Origin: Plakobranchus ocellatus
Taxonomy: Eukaryota; Mollusca; Gastropoda; Plakobranchidae
NCBI GenBank assembly: GCA_019648995.1
Contig: BLXT01000427.1
Coordinates: 329,363 to 378,475 of the forward strand
Direction: 5' to 3'
DNA: 49,113 nucleotides
The notes below the pieces were generated by a model that saw only the letters and a program-made list of their open reading frames with translations, made no database searches and was not told where the DNA came from. This document shows positions 19,101 to 30,226 of this stretch, piece after piece; the first letter of the stretch is position 1; each line of letters starts with the position of its first letter. Made by a program: the position numbers and the translations under genes.

Positions 19101-21582
19101 AAGAGATACAAATCAAATTTTTATTTCAAATTCCATGTGTGGCTTGAATTGTTGAAACTAATTTTGTCAATGGACAGGATCTGGCAAACATTTATAAACT
19201 ACCCGCAAGATTACTTTCACTCTCCTGGAAAAATAAAAAAATATATTGAAGTATATCTGGTTCTGTGTTCCTAATTTCATCTTGAAGGCATTGGTCAATA
19301 GCTCAGGCGATTTATTATGATAGGCTTATTTTCATTACCAAGCTATGAATTTTAAGGTAATGTCAAGGACTACTCTTACACAGGACATGGGAAGCAAAAT
19401 ATTTCAGGCTCTGCTAGCAAAGGCTAGATGTTTTAGCGAACACAGAGTAAAGAGCTAGGCCTAGATCTATGAATCACTTAGGTGCCATTGTAGCACAAAC
19501 CAGTATTAGGCCTATAAGATTACTTTTTTTAAAAGAATTTACTAGATCTAGTAACTGAAAAGGATCAAGATACCTGAGGGCAAAGATCAAAGTAAAGAGT
19601 TTATAATGGCCCTCACAAACAAAGATGAAGAAGAATAAAAGCAAGCGAAAGAGAAACAGAGGGAGGGAGGGAGGGAGAGATCTAAAGTACACACAGGAAG
19701 TGAATGAACAGAACAACAGCTTGTTCCAAGAACCGTTGCATCATAAAGCATAATTAAACTAGCAGCAGCAGTCAGCAGCAACAGCACCGATAGTGGTAGT
19801 AGTAGTAACAATAGCAAAAACTGTAGTAGTAGTAGTAGCAGCAGCAGCAGCTGCAGCAAAGATGTTCTTTTACAGCAACATGCAGTGGTAGTACTAAGTG
19901 AAAAACACACATAATTATGAATGTAATAAGTAGCGAAACTGCACATACATAGAATGGCAGAGTAAAATAAAATTTTCAAATTTACAGTTTGATTTTTGTG
20001 ATGCTGACAACTCATTGGCACCTTTTAGCTTTAATAATCTTTATCTTGAATATGTGGTTCATTAATTCACTTTACGCTTCAAACTTCTTCTGTAAAGATT
20101 ATTAATTTTATGGAAACACTCAACTTATCTCATGCTCAGGAAATCATGAACCTAAGATATTTTCAAGCAGCTGCTTCTTAGGAGAAAATTCAGCGGAAAG
20201 AGATCTTATCTTTCTAAAGAAAAAAATCAAAATGTTTAAATCCATTGCTCTTGGCAAGGCACTACTTTTGATGTAGGGAGATATAAAGATGGAAAGTTGA
20301 AATGCTTATGATGATGGTATGGCATACTTACCGGGTATTTCAGTTATTTTTTGTCGTTGTTTAGATCTATGCATTGGCTGATGTTTCTCACAAATAAAAA
20401 AAAATCTCTTATGGATATTCAACACAATTATCATGTAAAGAAAGAGCATTAAACCATTTCTTCTTCTCCAGTGCATCTTTTATATCTTGGTAATACACGA
20501 CAAAATATTAGATTGGCCATAGTTGCCTTCACATTCCATAACATTACATTTAGTAGGTATTTAGTTTAAAATTAATAGGCAAACCTTTAAAAAAATAGCA
20601 CCATTTGATGGCTCCATAAAAATGATCGAGTAGGGGTCTAGAATTAACCATACTTTGAATTCCCTTGCATTTTAAACATCATGATGAAAATCACAACTCT
20701 AGATCTAGATCTAGATTATATCTTAAATCTACAGCAGAAGCAATTGAACAGAGCAGGGAGCCCATACGGACTGGCTATTTGAATCATAGATTTAGATCTA
20801 GATGGTAGTTTAAAACTCCATTTTAACTAACATTACTTCACTAAATGTCAAGGAAAAATTTACTTTGTCAACAATTTCAACAACCGACAAGAATGGGAAA
20901 TGTGCTAAAAAACTAACATCACAGACATGATCTTCACTTTCAGTTTGAAACAATAAAAACTGATGCACCGATTCAGTAATGAAAGACCTATGTTAAAAAT
21001 AGTGCAGAATTGTTTTGGTTCTTGTGTCATGAATTGACATACGGAATGCTCAATTAAAGCTACGAAAATTCAAAATATGTTCATTATAGTTGGTTCCATT
21101 TCAAATTTGCTTCGTATCCTCTAATTTTCTCACGATGCTTATGCTGGCAAATGGTCATTACATCTGGTCTGAAAATAAATCTTTTGCTGATACAGAAGAA
21201 AAAAACTTGGCCTTTGTTAGCCAAGCCTGAAATTATGCACCCTGCGTTTTGTGTAACAGTAGCCCTTAGGTAATGTATTATAGACCATCTCACAGATGGT
21301 GCTGGTAGTTTTTTTTTTTCTTGTCCTCACAAATAATTGTTGTGTTTATGGCATGTGTCAAATTGTTTGTTTTCATGATCTCACAGGTGAATTGTTCTGA
21401 TGACATTTATCGCCAACCTTTTGGGATTCGAACTGTAAAGGTGACTGAGAACCAGTTTTTTATCAACAACAAACCTTTCTACTGCAAGGGCGTCGGCATG
21501 CACGAGGATTCTGATGTAAGATATTCTTAAAATTACTGTTGGTATTATTATATTATTAATACTATCATTATTATTATTATTG

Positions 21583-21635
<53 letters not shown>

Positions 21636-24600
21636 CCTTATTATTATTATAATTATCATCATCATCATCATTAGTATGATGATTATTATCATCATCATTA
21701 TAATTATTACTATCATAATTACTTTTGTTGTTGTTCCTAAATGTAGTAGTGTCATCTTAGTAATAATCCACAGTTTTCATCCTAGAAGTACTGTTTCTCC
21801 TGACAGACATTTTTTTTCTTTCATTATTCCACAAGTGTGAGAGAAGTAGAACCAATCAGTCATATCTTGGAAATTTGAGTCAGAACACTTCTATAGAAAA
21901 AAAAAAACCTTATATCCCTATCCTAGTAGTGCCCCAAAAAATATATATGAGTTTGAAAATCATAACCTTTTCCAATCAATAATTTCCTTGAGAAAGCTAC
22001 AATGGAAAAATATCCATAATGACTTGTGTTTGGTTCACTCTGATGACTTCAAAAATATTTTTTTCTTCTCTTGCCTCCCACATAGTCTATGTTATGGAAA
22101 GATGTCTGGAAGGATCAGTTCTTAATAAAAAAAAACATTATGCACAATTTTATCTTTATACATAATTGAATGGTTTTATATTCTCTACCTCTGTAAACAA
22201 GTAAGCTTATCAAATATAAATAAAATTCATTTGAAGTTCATTAATGAATTTTGTAATTCATATAAATCTTTGTCTGAGGTTAAGGATTAATCTGATAATT
22301 TATTGCAGGCTTTCACATCATGCAAACAAATAGAATTCGTCTGTAGCTTTGCCCATGTCATATGATGTAGGAAAATATTGTGAGTAGCTTGGTTTTAATT
22401 CTTGCAATGTCGAACCCAGATAAGAGGAAAGGGTTTAGACTACGCTCTCATCACTAAAGACTTCAACATGTTGCGCTGGCTGGGAGTGAACTGCTTCAGG
22501 ACAAGTCACTATCCTTATGCAGAGGAGATGATGTCAATGGCAGACCAGCAAGGAGTTGCAATTATTGACGAAAGCCCTGGTGTGGGCATCAAGTATAAGT
22601 GAGTAATCCCGACAAACTTCTCAAGTTATTGCAAAGATAGGATTTGATCTATTCTTTTATGGATATGTGAATGCTGCAGAAAAAGATATGTATGTAGATA
22701 TATAATCCTGCGATAAGAGTATCAGTTTTTTTCAGAAACTGAAGGAAAACTAAACATAAAGTTATTTTTTCTCAAAATTGTTACATTCAACGTCCATCTT
22801 ATTAGAGCTGGTCTCAAAAGATGAATTACTATATTTATGGAAAACTTTGGTTTTTTTTCCTGAGTGGCGACTGGTTTGGCCGTATCTTTAACCTATGTTA
22901 AACACAATTATTACCAAAACCAAACTCTTAGGTGCTTTCACCAGCTCTGCAAACTGCGAAAATAATGATTTTGTTTTTCAAAACCTTATAACTTTCATCC
23001 AAGTGTAAGGTTTTCTGTCAGTTTATTGTACCATCCTTGTTCTTTTACTGACAATAATCACACCTTTCCTCTTACAGAGACAACATGGGTCCAGAATCCA
23101 TAAAGCACCATAAAGAGGTCATGTCTGAGATGATACGCCGAGATAAGAATCGTCCATCAGTTATCATGTGGTCAGTTGCGAATGAGCCAGCTAGCGATTT
23201 GCCTATTGCAGAAACATACTTCAAGTAAGATGATTCTTGCATCGTGTTTACAGGTAGAGCTTCTCTTTACCCTTTGCAAGTTGAAATGAAGGCATTGAAG
23301 TGGATATGTGCATTGTCTTGACATAATGAGACAGTGTTGTAGGCAGTTTTATGAGAATTTCCTGTCTTAAAGACCAAAGTTCACTTTCAGCATTTGAGTG
23401 GAATTGGCAGTGTTTGATATACTTTTATATCAGTGGAAAGGTGCTTTCCAAAGGGCATCAAATCCACATCTCTCCTCTTTAGGTGCCTTATCTAGATCAG
23501 ACATTAGCATTCATGATTCTCCACTCAAACTGTTCACGTTAACCTTACTGTGGCTGCCATTGCCTATTACCCATGATTTAAGATTTTCATAAAAGTTATT
23601 CTCTGTCTAACCTTCAGCATTTGCCTTCAGTTTTTTCCAGTAATTGCTTAATGTTTTAAGCCCTTGTATCAATAAATTTGTCTTATAAATTGTAATTGCC
23701 TTTGTTGTTTGGTTTTGATAAATGATCACTTAAGATTGGCTTCTTTCAATTTAATTCATTGGCCTTTTTTTTCATCCATGATATCTTTGTCATTCTCTGG
23801 TAAACCACAGGATTCCCGCAACCTCCTTATTTTCAAGGGGTTTGTTAAAACTTCCTTGAATTTCATTTCATTTCTCTTTAAATTGTCCTTGGTATTGGTA
23901 TTAAGACCAAAAATGTCCTCGAAATCTCCTTGAAGTGTGAAAACACATTAAAAAGAAAAATAAAAACATGTGCAGATTGTGATTAACAGAAAAAAATGAT
24001 AAATAAGCGGATGACGTGGCCGCATATTAACGGTTGCATTGGTATTTTGTCCTCCATAGTCCTAGGCAAGGTAAAATAATGCCTCTTCACAAACAAATAC
24101 TGCATGCATTGGAAACATGTGGACAGTTTTCTTTCTATTGCTAAAAATGAATAGAATCTTAGTTATCTAAAAAGAAATATGTTTCTTGTAGATGATAGCT
24201 AAGTAGTTTATTAAGCTAACATGGAAATGTTTTAAAAAGAATAGTGCCTCAATACATTACTACATTTAGAGATGAGTGGATTTGAAAAGGAATGAACTCC
24301 TTTTTTTTCATTCTTCTAAAAGGATTTAACCATGTGACATTGCAGGCGAGGCATAGGCCTAGGCTAGGCTTTACCCTTTTCATGCTCTCTGCATATACTC
24401 AACATGACAGTTTTCTTTTTATCGTTTAAAGTGAATAGAATCTTATGTCCCCTACTTATCTAGAATTGATAAGTACCTCGTAGATGATAGCTAAGTAGAT
24501 TTATTAAGCTATGACAGGAAGGTTGTAACAAGAACAATGCCTCAATACATTACTATTGCGTTTCAAGATGAGTCAACCAAAAAGAAAAGGACCCTTCGTA

Positions 24601-26460
24601 TTACTTACATTTGATATATTAACTTATGTATTCCAATGTGAGCTCTTCTATTTCAAAGGCATGTGTCAAAAGCCTCCTTGATTTTGAAATTTCCTCCTTG
24701 AAATCTTCTTGAAACCTCCGTGAATTTAACTGTATGAACCCTGTAACTAACTTTTCCTGAAACTAAGGATAATCTTATCCTTCTCCTCATCCTGCCCCTG
24801 CTTCTCCTTCTTTTTCTTTTCCTCCTCCTCCTCTTCTTGCTCTATCTCTTCTTGTTCCCTCTCCTTCTCCTCCTCCTCCTGCTCATCCTCCTAATCCTCC
24901 TCCTCCTCCTCCTGGTTCTCAACATCCTGCTCTTGCTATGCTGCTAATCACATATGCAAGTAAATCTAAGGTTTTAAGTGAGACAAAGATTTGTAAATCT
25001 TTGCACTCAATGCCAGATTTTTCCGTGTTTTTATAACAAGCCACATAAGTTGCTGTTTTGGTCCATACATTTCAGCTGTTATTTGTAGCCTGTTTTGTGT
25101 GTGTGTGTTTGTTTTACAATAATGATTACTCTTAGTTATTCTTATAGATACTGCATCACTCTTGTTTTTCCTATGCAAGCACATTTTTATTCTTTTTTAG
25201 AGCAGTGATTGATCACACAAGGGATGAAGACCCGGCCAAGCGACCAGTGACTTTCATTACTAATGTTATGTTTCGGAAGGAAAAAGCTGTAAGTATCCTA
25301 GAGCTTTTTAATTCAAGTTCAATGTTGCAAGAATTTTTTAATAATGACAAAAACAGCGCTGAAATATTTTGCAGTTGTTAAACATCCTTCCTTCCCTCTT
25401 TATTTTTATTTTTAGGACAAATTTTTTTTAGGAGAGCTAAAATAAAATTGAACAAAAAGTTTGATATTTAATATACTTGTGCTGGAGCTGTTTATGAATA
25501 TAAAATTTTATTGGCCCTAATTAGTGCTTGTTTTACAATTCTCAAGTTTTCATGAATGGTTATAGCTTCTCAGTTCATTGTGGCTGAGAAGGGCATCATC
25601 CCCAATACAGTACACAGCTCTAAGTGTTTTGCTTACTCTGTGAGACATTGTGTCAAAAACTGATCATAGCAAAAAAAAAAAAGAAAATTAAATTGTTCCT
25701 AGAGAACACCAACCATATTAAATTATATATTATCACACGTTGCATGTCTTTCCCAAAAGAAACAATTTGGATGTAAAAGAAAAATTGAGAATTACAACAG
25801 CTGTGCCTTCATTTTCTACACTCGTTCTTGTTGAAACATTTCATTTTATGCAGCCTTTGTTGATACTGAAAATTTCAATTCTGTTGTTTCTTTGGGAAAT
25901 ATGGAAAAGACACATCAATGCATCCTTGTTTTGGAAACAAGCTAAGCACTATATGTTCATCTTCTTTGATGGCAGTATCTTGTCTAATTCCTAGTTTGAT
26001 GCTATTTGCAAGCACTTAAATTGTTGAATATATCTCTGTCACATTGTAGCTGTTTTTGCCCCAAAACATTTCATTTTGATGTTTCATCACTTGTTACAAA
26101 TTTCGTTTTGGTTTTGAATCTTTGCCATTGCCAGATACAGTTTGTTGATGTTGTGTGTTTCAACCGCTACAATGCATGGTACTCTGATCCTGGCCACCTA
26201 GAGGTGATCGGCTTGAAGCTAAACTGGGAAATGCAAGGCATCAGATCCAAGCGGAGGAGGCCCATCATTATCACAGAATATGGGGCAGGCGCTGTGTCTG
26301 GCTTGCACCGGGTGATTAAATCTTTCATTGCCACATACTTAACTCTCTTGATACATCACTGTTTTGTTAGAAAAGTCTTTTTTTGAAATGACATCTTCAT
26401 CTTCAGTGTAGAAAGAGATGTCGATCAAAGGATTAGATGTTGACTAAAAAAATTGTATCT

Positions 26461-26509
<49 letters not shown>

Positions 26510-27751
26510 ATATATATAGAATTTATATAAAAAGTAATAAAAAAAAAGTGCCTAATGCATCAGCCCATACAGTTCACACGCTTAGACCACTAGGAATAAA
26601 ATCCAGAGATTATCTAGGGTTTCTGCAAAGGAATAAGCATGAATCTTCCATTGCTGAATATGAACTGCTTTTAGACACAACAAAAATCAGATTTGATATT
26701 GCAGCCATGGTTTCAATATTGAAGAATGTGAGGCAGTAAATCTTACCTCACTCAGTTAAATTGAAATTAGAGATGTGGTTTGATGAAATATTTCAAATAG
26801 AAACTCACTTCAACGAAGAAAAGTCACCGTAAATTAAATCTATGTACATTTAAGTGTGATTCACCCTATTTATTTAAAAAGAGGACGTTTGTCTTTTCAT
26901 ACCACAAAAACTGGGAATTGAAAAATGTAGGCTTACTACACTTGACACTTCTGGAGTTAAATTAATACAACCCAAGTTTCTTCACTGCTTTTCTTTTCCT
27001 CTTTTTTTTCTTTTTTTTTTTTTTTGGGCTTTGTATTTGCTATATATTTGCTTTATATGGAGGTTGATAAAGGTTATGTTCTAGAATTAACAGTTAGATA
27101 AATTCCATCTTTAAACCATGATTCCAAATAAATGGCATGTCGTGTTTTGAAACCATTGATACAGTCGGACACTGCACTCTGTGGAGGAACAAGCTTGGTA
27201 TTGGTGAAAATTAGATACAGATGTGTTGATTTTTGTGCCAAGATAGGAGTGTTAGCAGTGTTTAAAGAACGGGCAATGAATAAAAGAAAAAACAAAGTGG
27301 ACAATTTTGTTTTTCCTTAAAAATGTATATATATGACATCAGACTTTCCAGATCTGATCGCAATGAGACAACCATACTCAAATTAGGATTTGAAGCAGAT
27401 ACGCTAAATTCAAATATTTTTGTACTTGCTAAATAATTTGTAGTCGTGGCTTTGAGCTTATTTAGGGGAAAAAAATACACTTGCCCTTTGTAAATAAGAA
27501 TATAGAATATCTTATGTAGGATAGGATAAGATGTCTCAAGCCCAGAGGAAAGTTGCATTTTGAACATTTTAAACCATTACTGTAGTATGAGGCTGCAGTA
27601 TGAGCATTGTAATCACAGACACTGGATACAGATATATATTGATTCCGTTTACAGATATACATACTAGAAGTTGTTGAAAAAACATTGAAAATAATTTTTT
27701 TTTACTCAACAAGCTTACATATAACATGTCTCCTTTGGACTGCTCTAAAAC

Positions 27752-27784
<33 letters not shown>

Positions 27785-29951
27785 AAATGTCCCAAAATGA
27801 GAGGGGCGTTGGTAACTCAGTGGATAGAAAATGTGCCCTTAGTTCTGCAGGTGCCCTTCTATTGTGGGGTTGAGGCCCACTGGCACCCTGGCCTGATGGA
27901 GGACCTGAAAGCCTGAGATCACCTTTTGTGGACTGGCTATATACAAAAAATCAACCAGTGGCAAAATTAGATGTTTTCAGTGAGGAACCAGTGTAAAAAA
28001 TATAGGTATAGATGCCAGAGGGTTCAGAATGTTATATTCAAATTCGCTCATAACTTCTGTGTGAGTCTAGCAGTGTACAATAGTCCTTTAAAAACTATGG
28101 TTGGCACTCTATAGGATGCATGGGAACTATATTTCTGCGGCCATTTTTTTCTCATTTTGTGATAACACTACACATATACATATAATAAGGGCATGATTTT
28201 CAGTTTTTATAAGGAAAGCTGACATGATTTTTTTTATGTTTTGTTTGACAGGGCCATCCTCTTAAGTCTACTACTTTTTCTCTCTCTGATTTGAGTTGCA
28301 GGAGCCATCTTTTACCTACACAGAGGAATACCAGGTGGAGCTGCTGCTGGAGCACCACAAAGCATTTGACAAAGCTCGTCAAGAGTTCCTTATTGGGGAG
28401 CTGGTCTGGAATTTTGCAGATTTTATGACTGTTGAAGGTGAGCAATTTGGAGGAGATGAAATCTTCAATCTCAATGCAATATAGATTCTGTTCCTGCTTG
28501 CAGTGATCTATTTTTCTAGGATTACATTGTTTTGTATTTAACACTCTTCAAGATGTTCACAGCTGAAAATGATTTTTTTTTCTTTTGAAGTAACAAAATT
28601 TGGCTCTCAAAACATATCGCAGTGATCATTTGTTGTGCAAAGTGTATTTAAAGTTCCTGATTTTCCTCATTTCATTGGTTTATGAGAGCTAAGGCAATAG
28701 TTTGTAGTCAGATTCTTGTCAGGAGCAAAATTTAAGGACAAGTTTCACATTTTAGTGTCTGTCTTCAAACTTTGCCAATTTATCCTGAGAAGTTTGTGCT
28801 GGGTCAAGTTACGGGTGAGTCACAGTTTAGAATCTAATCAGTCAAGGTGGTTCTCTATAGCTGTGTATATAGCAACACTCTTCAACATTACCCTCTGCAG
28901 GCTTAACAATTCTGAGGGTTATTGTAGTATATATTTTAGACTGGGCCTGATAATGAAATTTATCATTTCATTCACTTTTTAGGGGAAAAAAAACATTGTT
29001 TTAAAGTATGTCTGTCTTTCCTTTTTAATGTTTATTTTTTTTCAAAAAAGGCACAAACTCAGGAAATCTCTATCCAGATTTCACCATTCCTGAGGTCACC
29101 AAATTTAGTTGAGGGCTGCAACTAGCATTTGATGCATTTGGTCTGGTCTCAACATGCATTTTGTCTCATCTGAAGATGCATTTTATGAGTTAGTCTAACA
29201 ACATGCATTTGGGCTGGCTTCAAGATGCATTTGGTCTAGTCTCAACATTTATTTGATGCATTTGGTCTGGACTCAACTAGCATTTGATATATTTGATCTG
29301 GTCTTAACATGCATTTGATGCATTTGGTCTGGTCCCAATATGCATTTGGTCTAATCTCAATATTCATTTGGTCTGGTCTCAACATGTATTTGATCTGGTT
29401 TCAAATGCATTTGGTCTGATCTTAACATGCATTTAGTCTCATCTCAACCCACTCAGTTTGATTTTGTTTGGTGGATGCGATGGTCCAATGGAATAATTTA
29501 CCCTGCATTTTCTCCACTAAACAATTATTTCTTCTAAAAAAGAAGCAAATATAATAATTTAAATCATAAAACTTATGCAGTAATGCCTAAATACTGATTT
29601 AATTCAACTTCTCCTATTTTTTTTGTCTCCATAATTATTAAAATTTAAGTTTTTCAATTTTTTTTATTTTCTTTGCCTTTATTGTCAATAAATTGTGAAT
29701 TCCATCTCTCTTTCACCATGTTAAAAATTTCATCTCTCTTTCTCACAGGTTCGAGACGTGTGATGGGCAATAGGAAGGGCATCTTGAATCGGCAGCGCCA
29801 ACCAAAACCTGCAGCATTCACCATAAGAGACCGCTACCATGCCATAGCTACAGGCCACGACACCAGTCTGCTCTACAAACCTAAACGACCTCTTGGTTGT
29901 TCTCCACACATGTACAGCTCACCGCACTTTTCTGTTGCACCACAACACTAG
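12959..29951 (+). CDS. GUSB: Beta-glucuronidase, lysosomal/secreted, complete 12-exon gene
   Basis: Twelve exons join in phase: 12959-13159, 15614-15793, 17205-17380, 18255-18397, 18742-18938, 21387-21515, 22420-22598, 23078-23224, 25201-25288, 26135-26311, 28302-28437, 29749-29951. They give 651 aa, the same length as human GUSB, and align along its whole length. The enzyme is a GH2 retaining beta-glucuronidase removing terminal glucuronate from glycosaminoglycans and conjugates. Residues 1-20 look like a signal peptide. The acid/base glutamate is E438 in SVANEPAS (human E451); the nucleophile is E528 in IITEYGAG (human E540); Y492 in CFNRYNAWY fits human Y504. N-glycosylation sequons include N51 (NRT) and N165 (NNT, matching human N173). 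An in-frame ATG lies 31 codons upstream at 12866, but only the 12959 start leaves the signal peptide N-terminal. Gastropods are known for abundant digestive beta-glucuronidase, so a secreted role is also possible. Confidence 0.95.
13160..15613 (+). other. GUSB intron 1
   Basis: 2.45 kb of AT-rich sequence with poly-T tracts near 13847 and 13919-13934 and a G11 run near 14049-14060. No exon, RNA gene or transposon end is recognised. Confidence 0.5.
15614..15793 (+). CDS. GUSB: GUSB exon 2
   Basis: 60 codons, [20 protein letters not shown] then [16 protein letters not shown]..., closely matching the human sugar-binding domain DMPVPSSFNDI and HFVGWVWYERE. Acceptor TGTATAG, donor GTGAGT. Confidence 0.95.
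15794..17204 (+). other. GUSB intron 2 with assembly gap
   Basis: AT-rich intron. It contains 111 Ns at 16958-17068, flanked by a 29-bp direct duplication (16929-16957 and 17101-17129). No other feature. Confidence 0.6.
16929..17129. repeat. 29-bp direct repeat flanking an N gap
   Basis: The same 29 bases beginning ATAATAGGTTATTTGATATA occur immediately left of the N run and 33 bp right of it. Either the gap spans a tandem repeat, or the two flanks are the same sequence left unjoined by the assembler. Confidence 0.9.
17205..17380 (+). CDS. GUSB: GUSB exon 3
   Basis: [20 protein letters not shown] through [20 protein letters not shown], nearly the human sequence [17 protein letters not shown]. 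It contains the conserved N-glycosylation sequon NNT. Acceptor CTCCCCAG; donor GTGAGG after phase 2. Confidence 0.96.
17660..17880. repeat. Possible SINE-like segment in GUSB intron 3
   Basis: Contains GTTTCAATTCCCACTCC at about 17689-17705 and GGTTCGAGATCC at about 17858-17869, both resembling pol III B boxes. No clear A box or target-site duplication is seen, so the call is weak. Confidence 0.25.
18255..18397 (+). CDS. GUSB: GUSB exon 4
   Basis: [20 protein letters not shown] through [14 protein letters not shown], matching human [20 protein letters not shown] and [14 protein letters not shown]. Acceptor CACCTAG; donor GTACAG, phase 1. Confidence 0.96.
18742..18938 (+). CDS. GUSB: GUSB exon 5
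   Basis: [20 protein letters not shown] through [20 protein letters not shown], covering the immunoglobulin-like GH2 sandwich domain (human [20 protein letters not shown]). It carries a possible glycosylation sequon NET. Acceptor TTCTCAG, donor GTAAGT. Confidence 0.93.
18939..21386 (+). other. GUSB intron 5
   Basis: 2.45 kb. It holds a GGGA-rich run (about 19659-19678), an AGC/AGT triplet repeat (19757-19858) and TAGATC runs near 20699 and 20790. No exon is recognised. Confidence 0.5.
19757..19858. repeat. Interrupted AGC/AGT trinucleotide repeat
   Basis: A mixed (AGC)n/(AGT)n tract inside GUSB intron 5. Long leucine-rich open frames on the other strand here are by-products of the repeat. 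Confidence 0.85.
21387..21515 (+). CDS. GUSB: GUSB exon 6
   Basis: [20 protein letters not shown] through [20 protein letters not shown], matching human [34 protein letters not shown]. Entry into the TIM-barrel domain. Acceptor CTCACAG, donor GTAAGA. Confidence 0.95.
21541..21722. repeat. ATT/ATC trinucleotide microsatellite
   Basis: About 180 bp of (ATT)n grading into (ATC)n, starting 25 bp after the GUSB exon 6 donor. It yields polyisoleucine/asparagine open frames that are not genes. Confidence 0.95.
22420..22598 (+). CDS. GUSB: GUSB exon 7
   Basis: [20 protein letters not shown], then [20 protein letters not shown] and [13 protein letters not shown]. The GH2 signature [13 protein letters not shown] is intact. 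It ends in phase 2 before GTGAGT. Confidence 0.96.
23078..23224 (+). CDS. GUSB: GUSB exon 8, acid/base catalytic glutamate
   Basis: [20 protein letters not shown], then [20 protein letters not shown]. The E of NEP (E438) is the general acid/base residue of GH2. Acceptor CTTACAG; donor GTAAGA, phase 2. Confidence 0.96.
23790..23935. repeat. Dispersed CTCCTTGAA-rich segment
   Basis: Contains repeated CCTTGAATTTC / CTCCTTGAAGT motifs, echoed at 24672-24724 (CTCCTTGATTTTGAAAT, CCTCCTTGAAATC). Probably the two arms of a dispersed repeat; the family is not recognised. Confidence 0.35.
24123..24574 (+). repeat. Diverged direct duplication in GUSB intron 8
   Basis: 24123-24277 and about 24406-24574 share ACAGTTTTCTTT, GAATAGAATCTTA, GTAGATGATAGCTAAGTAG, TTTATTAAGCTA and TGCCTCAATACATTACTA in the same order. 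This is either an old local duplication or two insertions of one dispersed repeat family. Confidence 0.75.
24777..24925. repeat. Polypyrimidine TCC/CTT tract
   Basis: About 150 bp almost entirely C/T on the plus strand, inside GUSB intron 8. Such homopurine/homopyrimidine mirror tracts can form triplex DNA. Confidence 0.85.
25201..25288 (+). CDS. GUSB: GUSB exon 9
   Basis: [20 protein letters not shown] then NVMFRKEKA, matching human [28 protein letters not shown]. Acceptor TTTTTTAG, donor GTAAGT. Confidence 0.93.
26135..26311 (+). CDS. GUSB: GUSB exon 10, catalytic nucleophile
   Basis: [20 protein letters not shown] through [19 protein letters not shown]. The E of TEYGA (E528) is the nucleophile; Y492 matches human Y504. 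The residue after TEYGA is G where human has E. Acceptor TTGCCAG; donor GTGATT is weak but required by the next exon. Confidence 0.94.
26463..26508. repeat. CT dinucleotide microsatellite
   Basis: An uninterrupted (CT)n of over 20 units followed by a short (TA)n, in GUSB intron 10. Confidence 0.95.
27750..27784. repeat. TA/TG microsatellite
   Basis: (TA)n followed by (TG)n in GUSB intron 10, immediately before the tRNA-like SINE segment. Confidence 0.9.
27800..27985 (+). mobile_element. tRNA-derived SINE-like element
   Basis: GGCGTTGGTAACTCAGTGGA (27814-27833) resembles a tRNA 5' arm with A box, and GTGGGGTTGAGGCCCACTGG (27864-27883) resembles a degenerate B box/T arm at about tRNA spacing. 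A non-tRNA tail follows. It lies in GUSB intron 10. The T arm is too degenerate for a functional tRNA, so a SINE is the best reading. Confidence 0.5.
28302..28437 (+). CDS. GUSB: GUSB exon 11
   Basis: [20 protein letters not shown] through [17 protein letters not shown], matching human MFTEEYQKSLLEQYH and [15 protein letters not shown]. Acceptor GTTGCAG; donor GTGAGC, phase 1. Confidence 0.96.
29126..29460 (+). repeat. Diverged minisatellite, GCATTTGGTCTGGTCTCAAC units
   Basis: At least ten imperfect units built on CATTTGGTCTGGTCTCAACATG, period about 20-50 bp because of deletions, in GUSB intron 11. Noncoding. Confidence 0.85.
29749..29951 (+). CDS. GUSB: GUSB exon 12, C terminus and stop
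   Basis: [20 protein letters not shown] through [15 protein letters not shown]..., matching human [31 protein letters not shown], then a divergent tail ending in [10 protein letters not shown] and TAG at 29949-29951. Confidence 0.95.
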
Positions 29952-30226
29952 CTCATCAGTATGTCTAACATTGGGCTGGTTTTCTAAACCTATCCACTGT
30001 TTAGTCAATTCAGAGATTTCTTTGTCAAATGTTTGATTTTTTTTTTTACTTTTTTTTTTTGTTTTTGTTTTTTTTTTACCCTCTTTCTTATCAAGTGCCA
30101 TATTGTTGTACAGCTAACTCGTACGTAGGCGAAAATTGAATTGAACCTGTTTTGCATATTTTTTAGTTTCTGTATCATATGTACTGTGAAAAAAAATAAA
30201 AACAGGCTAAGCAGTTATAGAATAAA
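29952..30226 (+). terminator. GUSB: GUSB 3' UTR and candidate polyadenylation signals
   Basis: After the stop at 29951 come T-rich sequence and two AATAAA hexamers, at 30195-30200 and 30221-30226, giving a 3' UTR of about 260-300 bp. Later AATAAA sites exist, so the real end is uncertain. Confidence 0.5.

Noticed and set aside
19587-20021. Leucine-rich minus-strand open frame
   Set aside because: It is the translation of an AGC/AGT triplet repeat inside a GUSB intron.
21381-21840. Polyisoleucine and polyasparagine open frames
   Set aside because: Artefacts of the ATT/ATC microsatellite.
27800-27985. Functional tRNA gene
   Set aside because: The T arm and acceptor stem do not pair well; the tail and setting fit a SINE.
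29119-29460. CRISPR-like array
   Set aside because: Units vary in length without distinct spacers, and the window is an animal genome.
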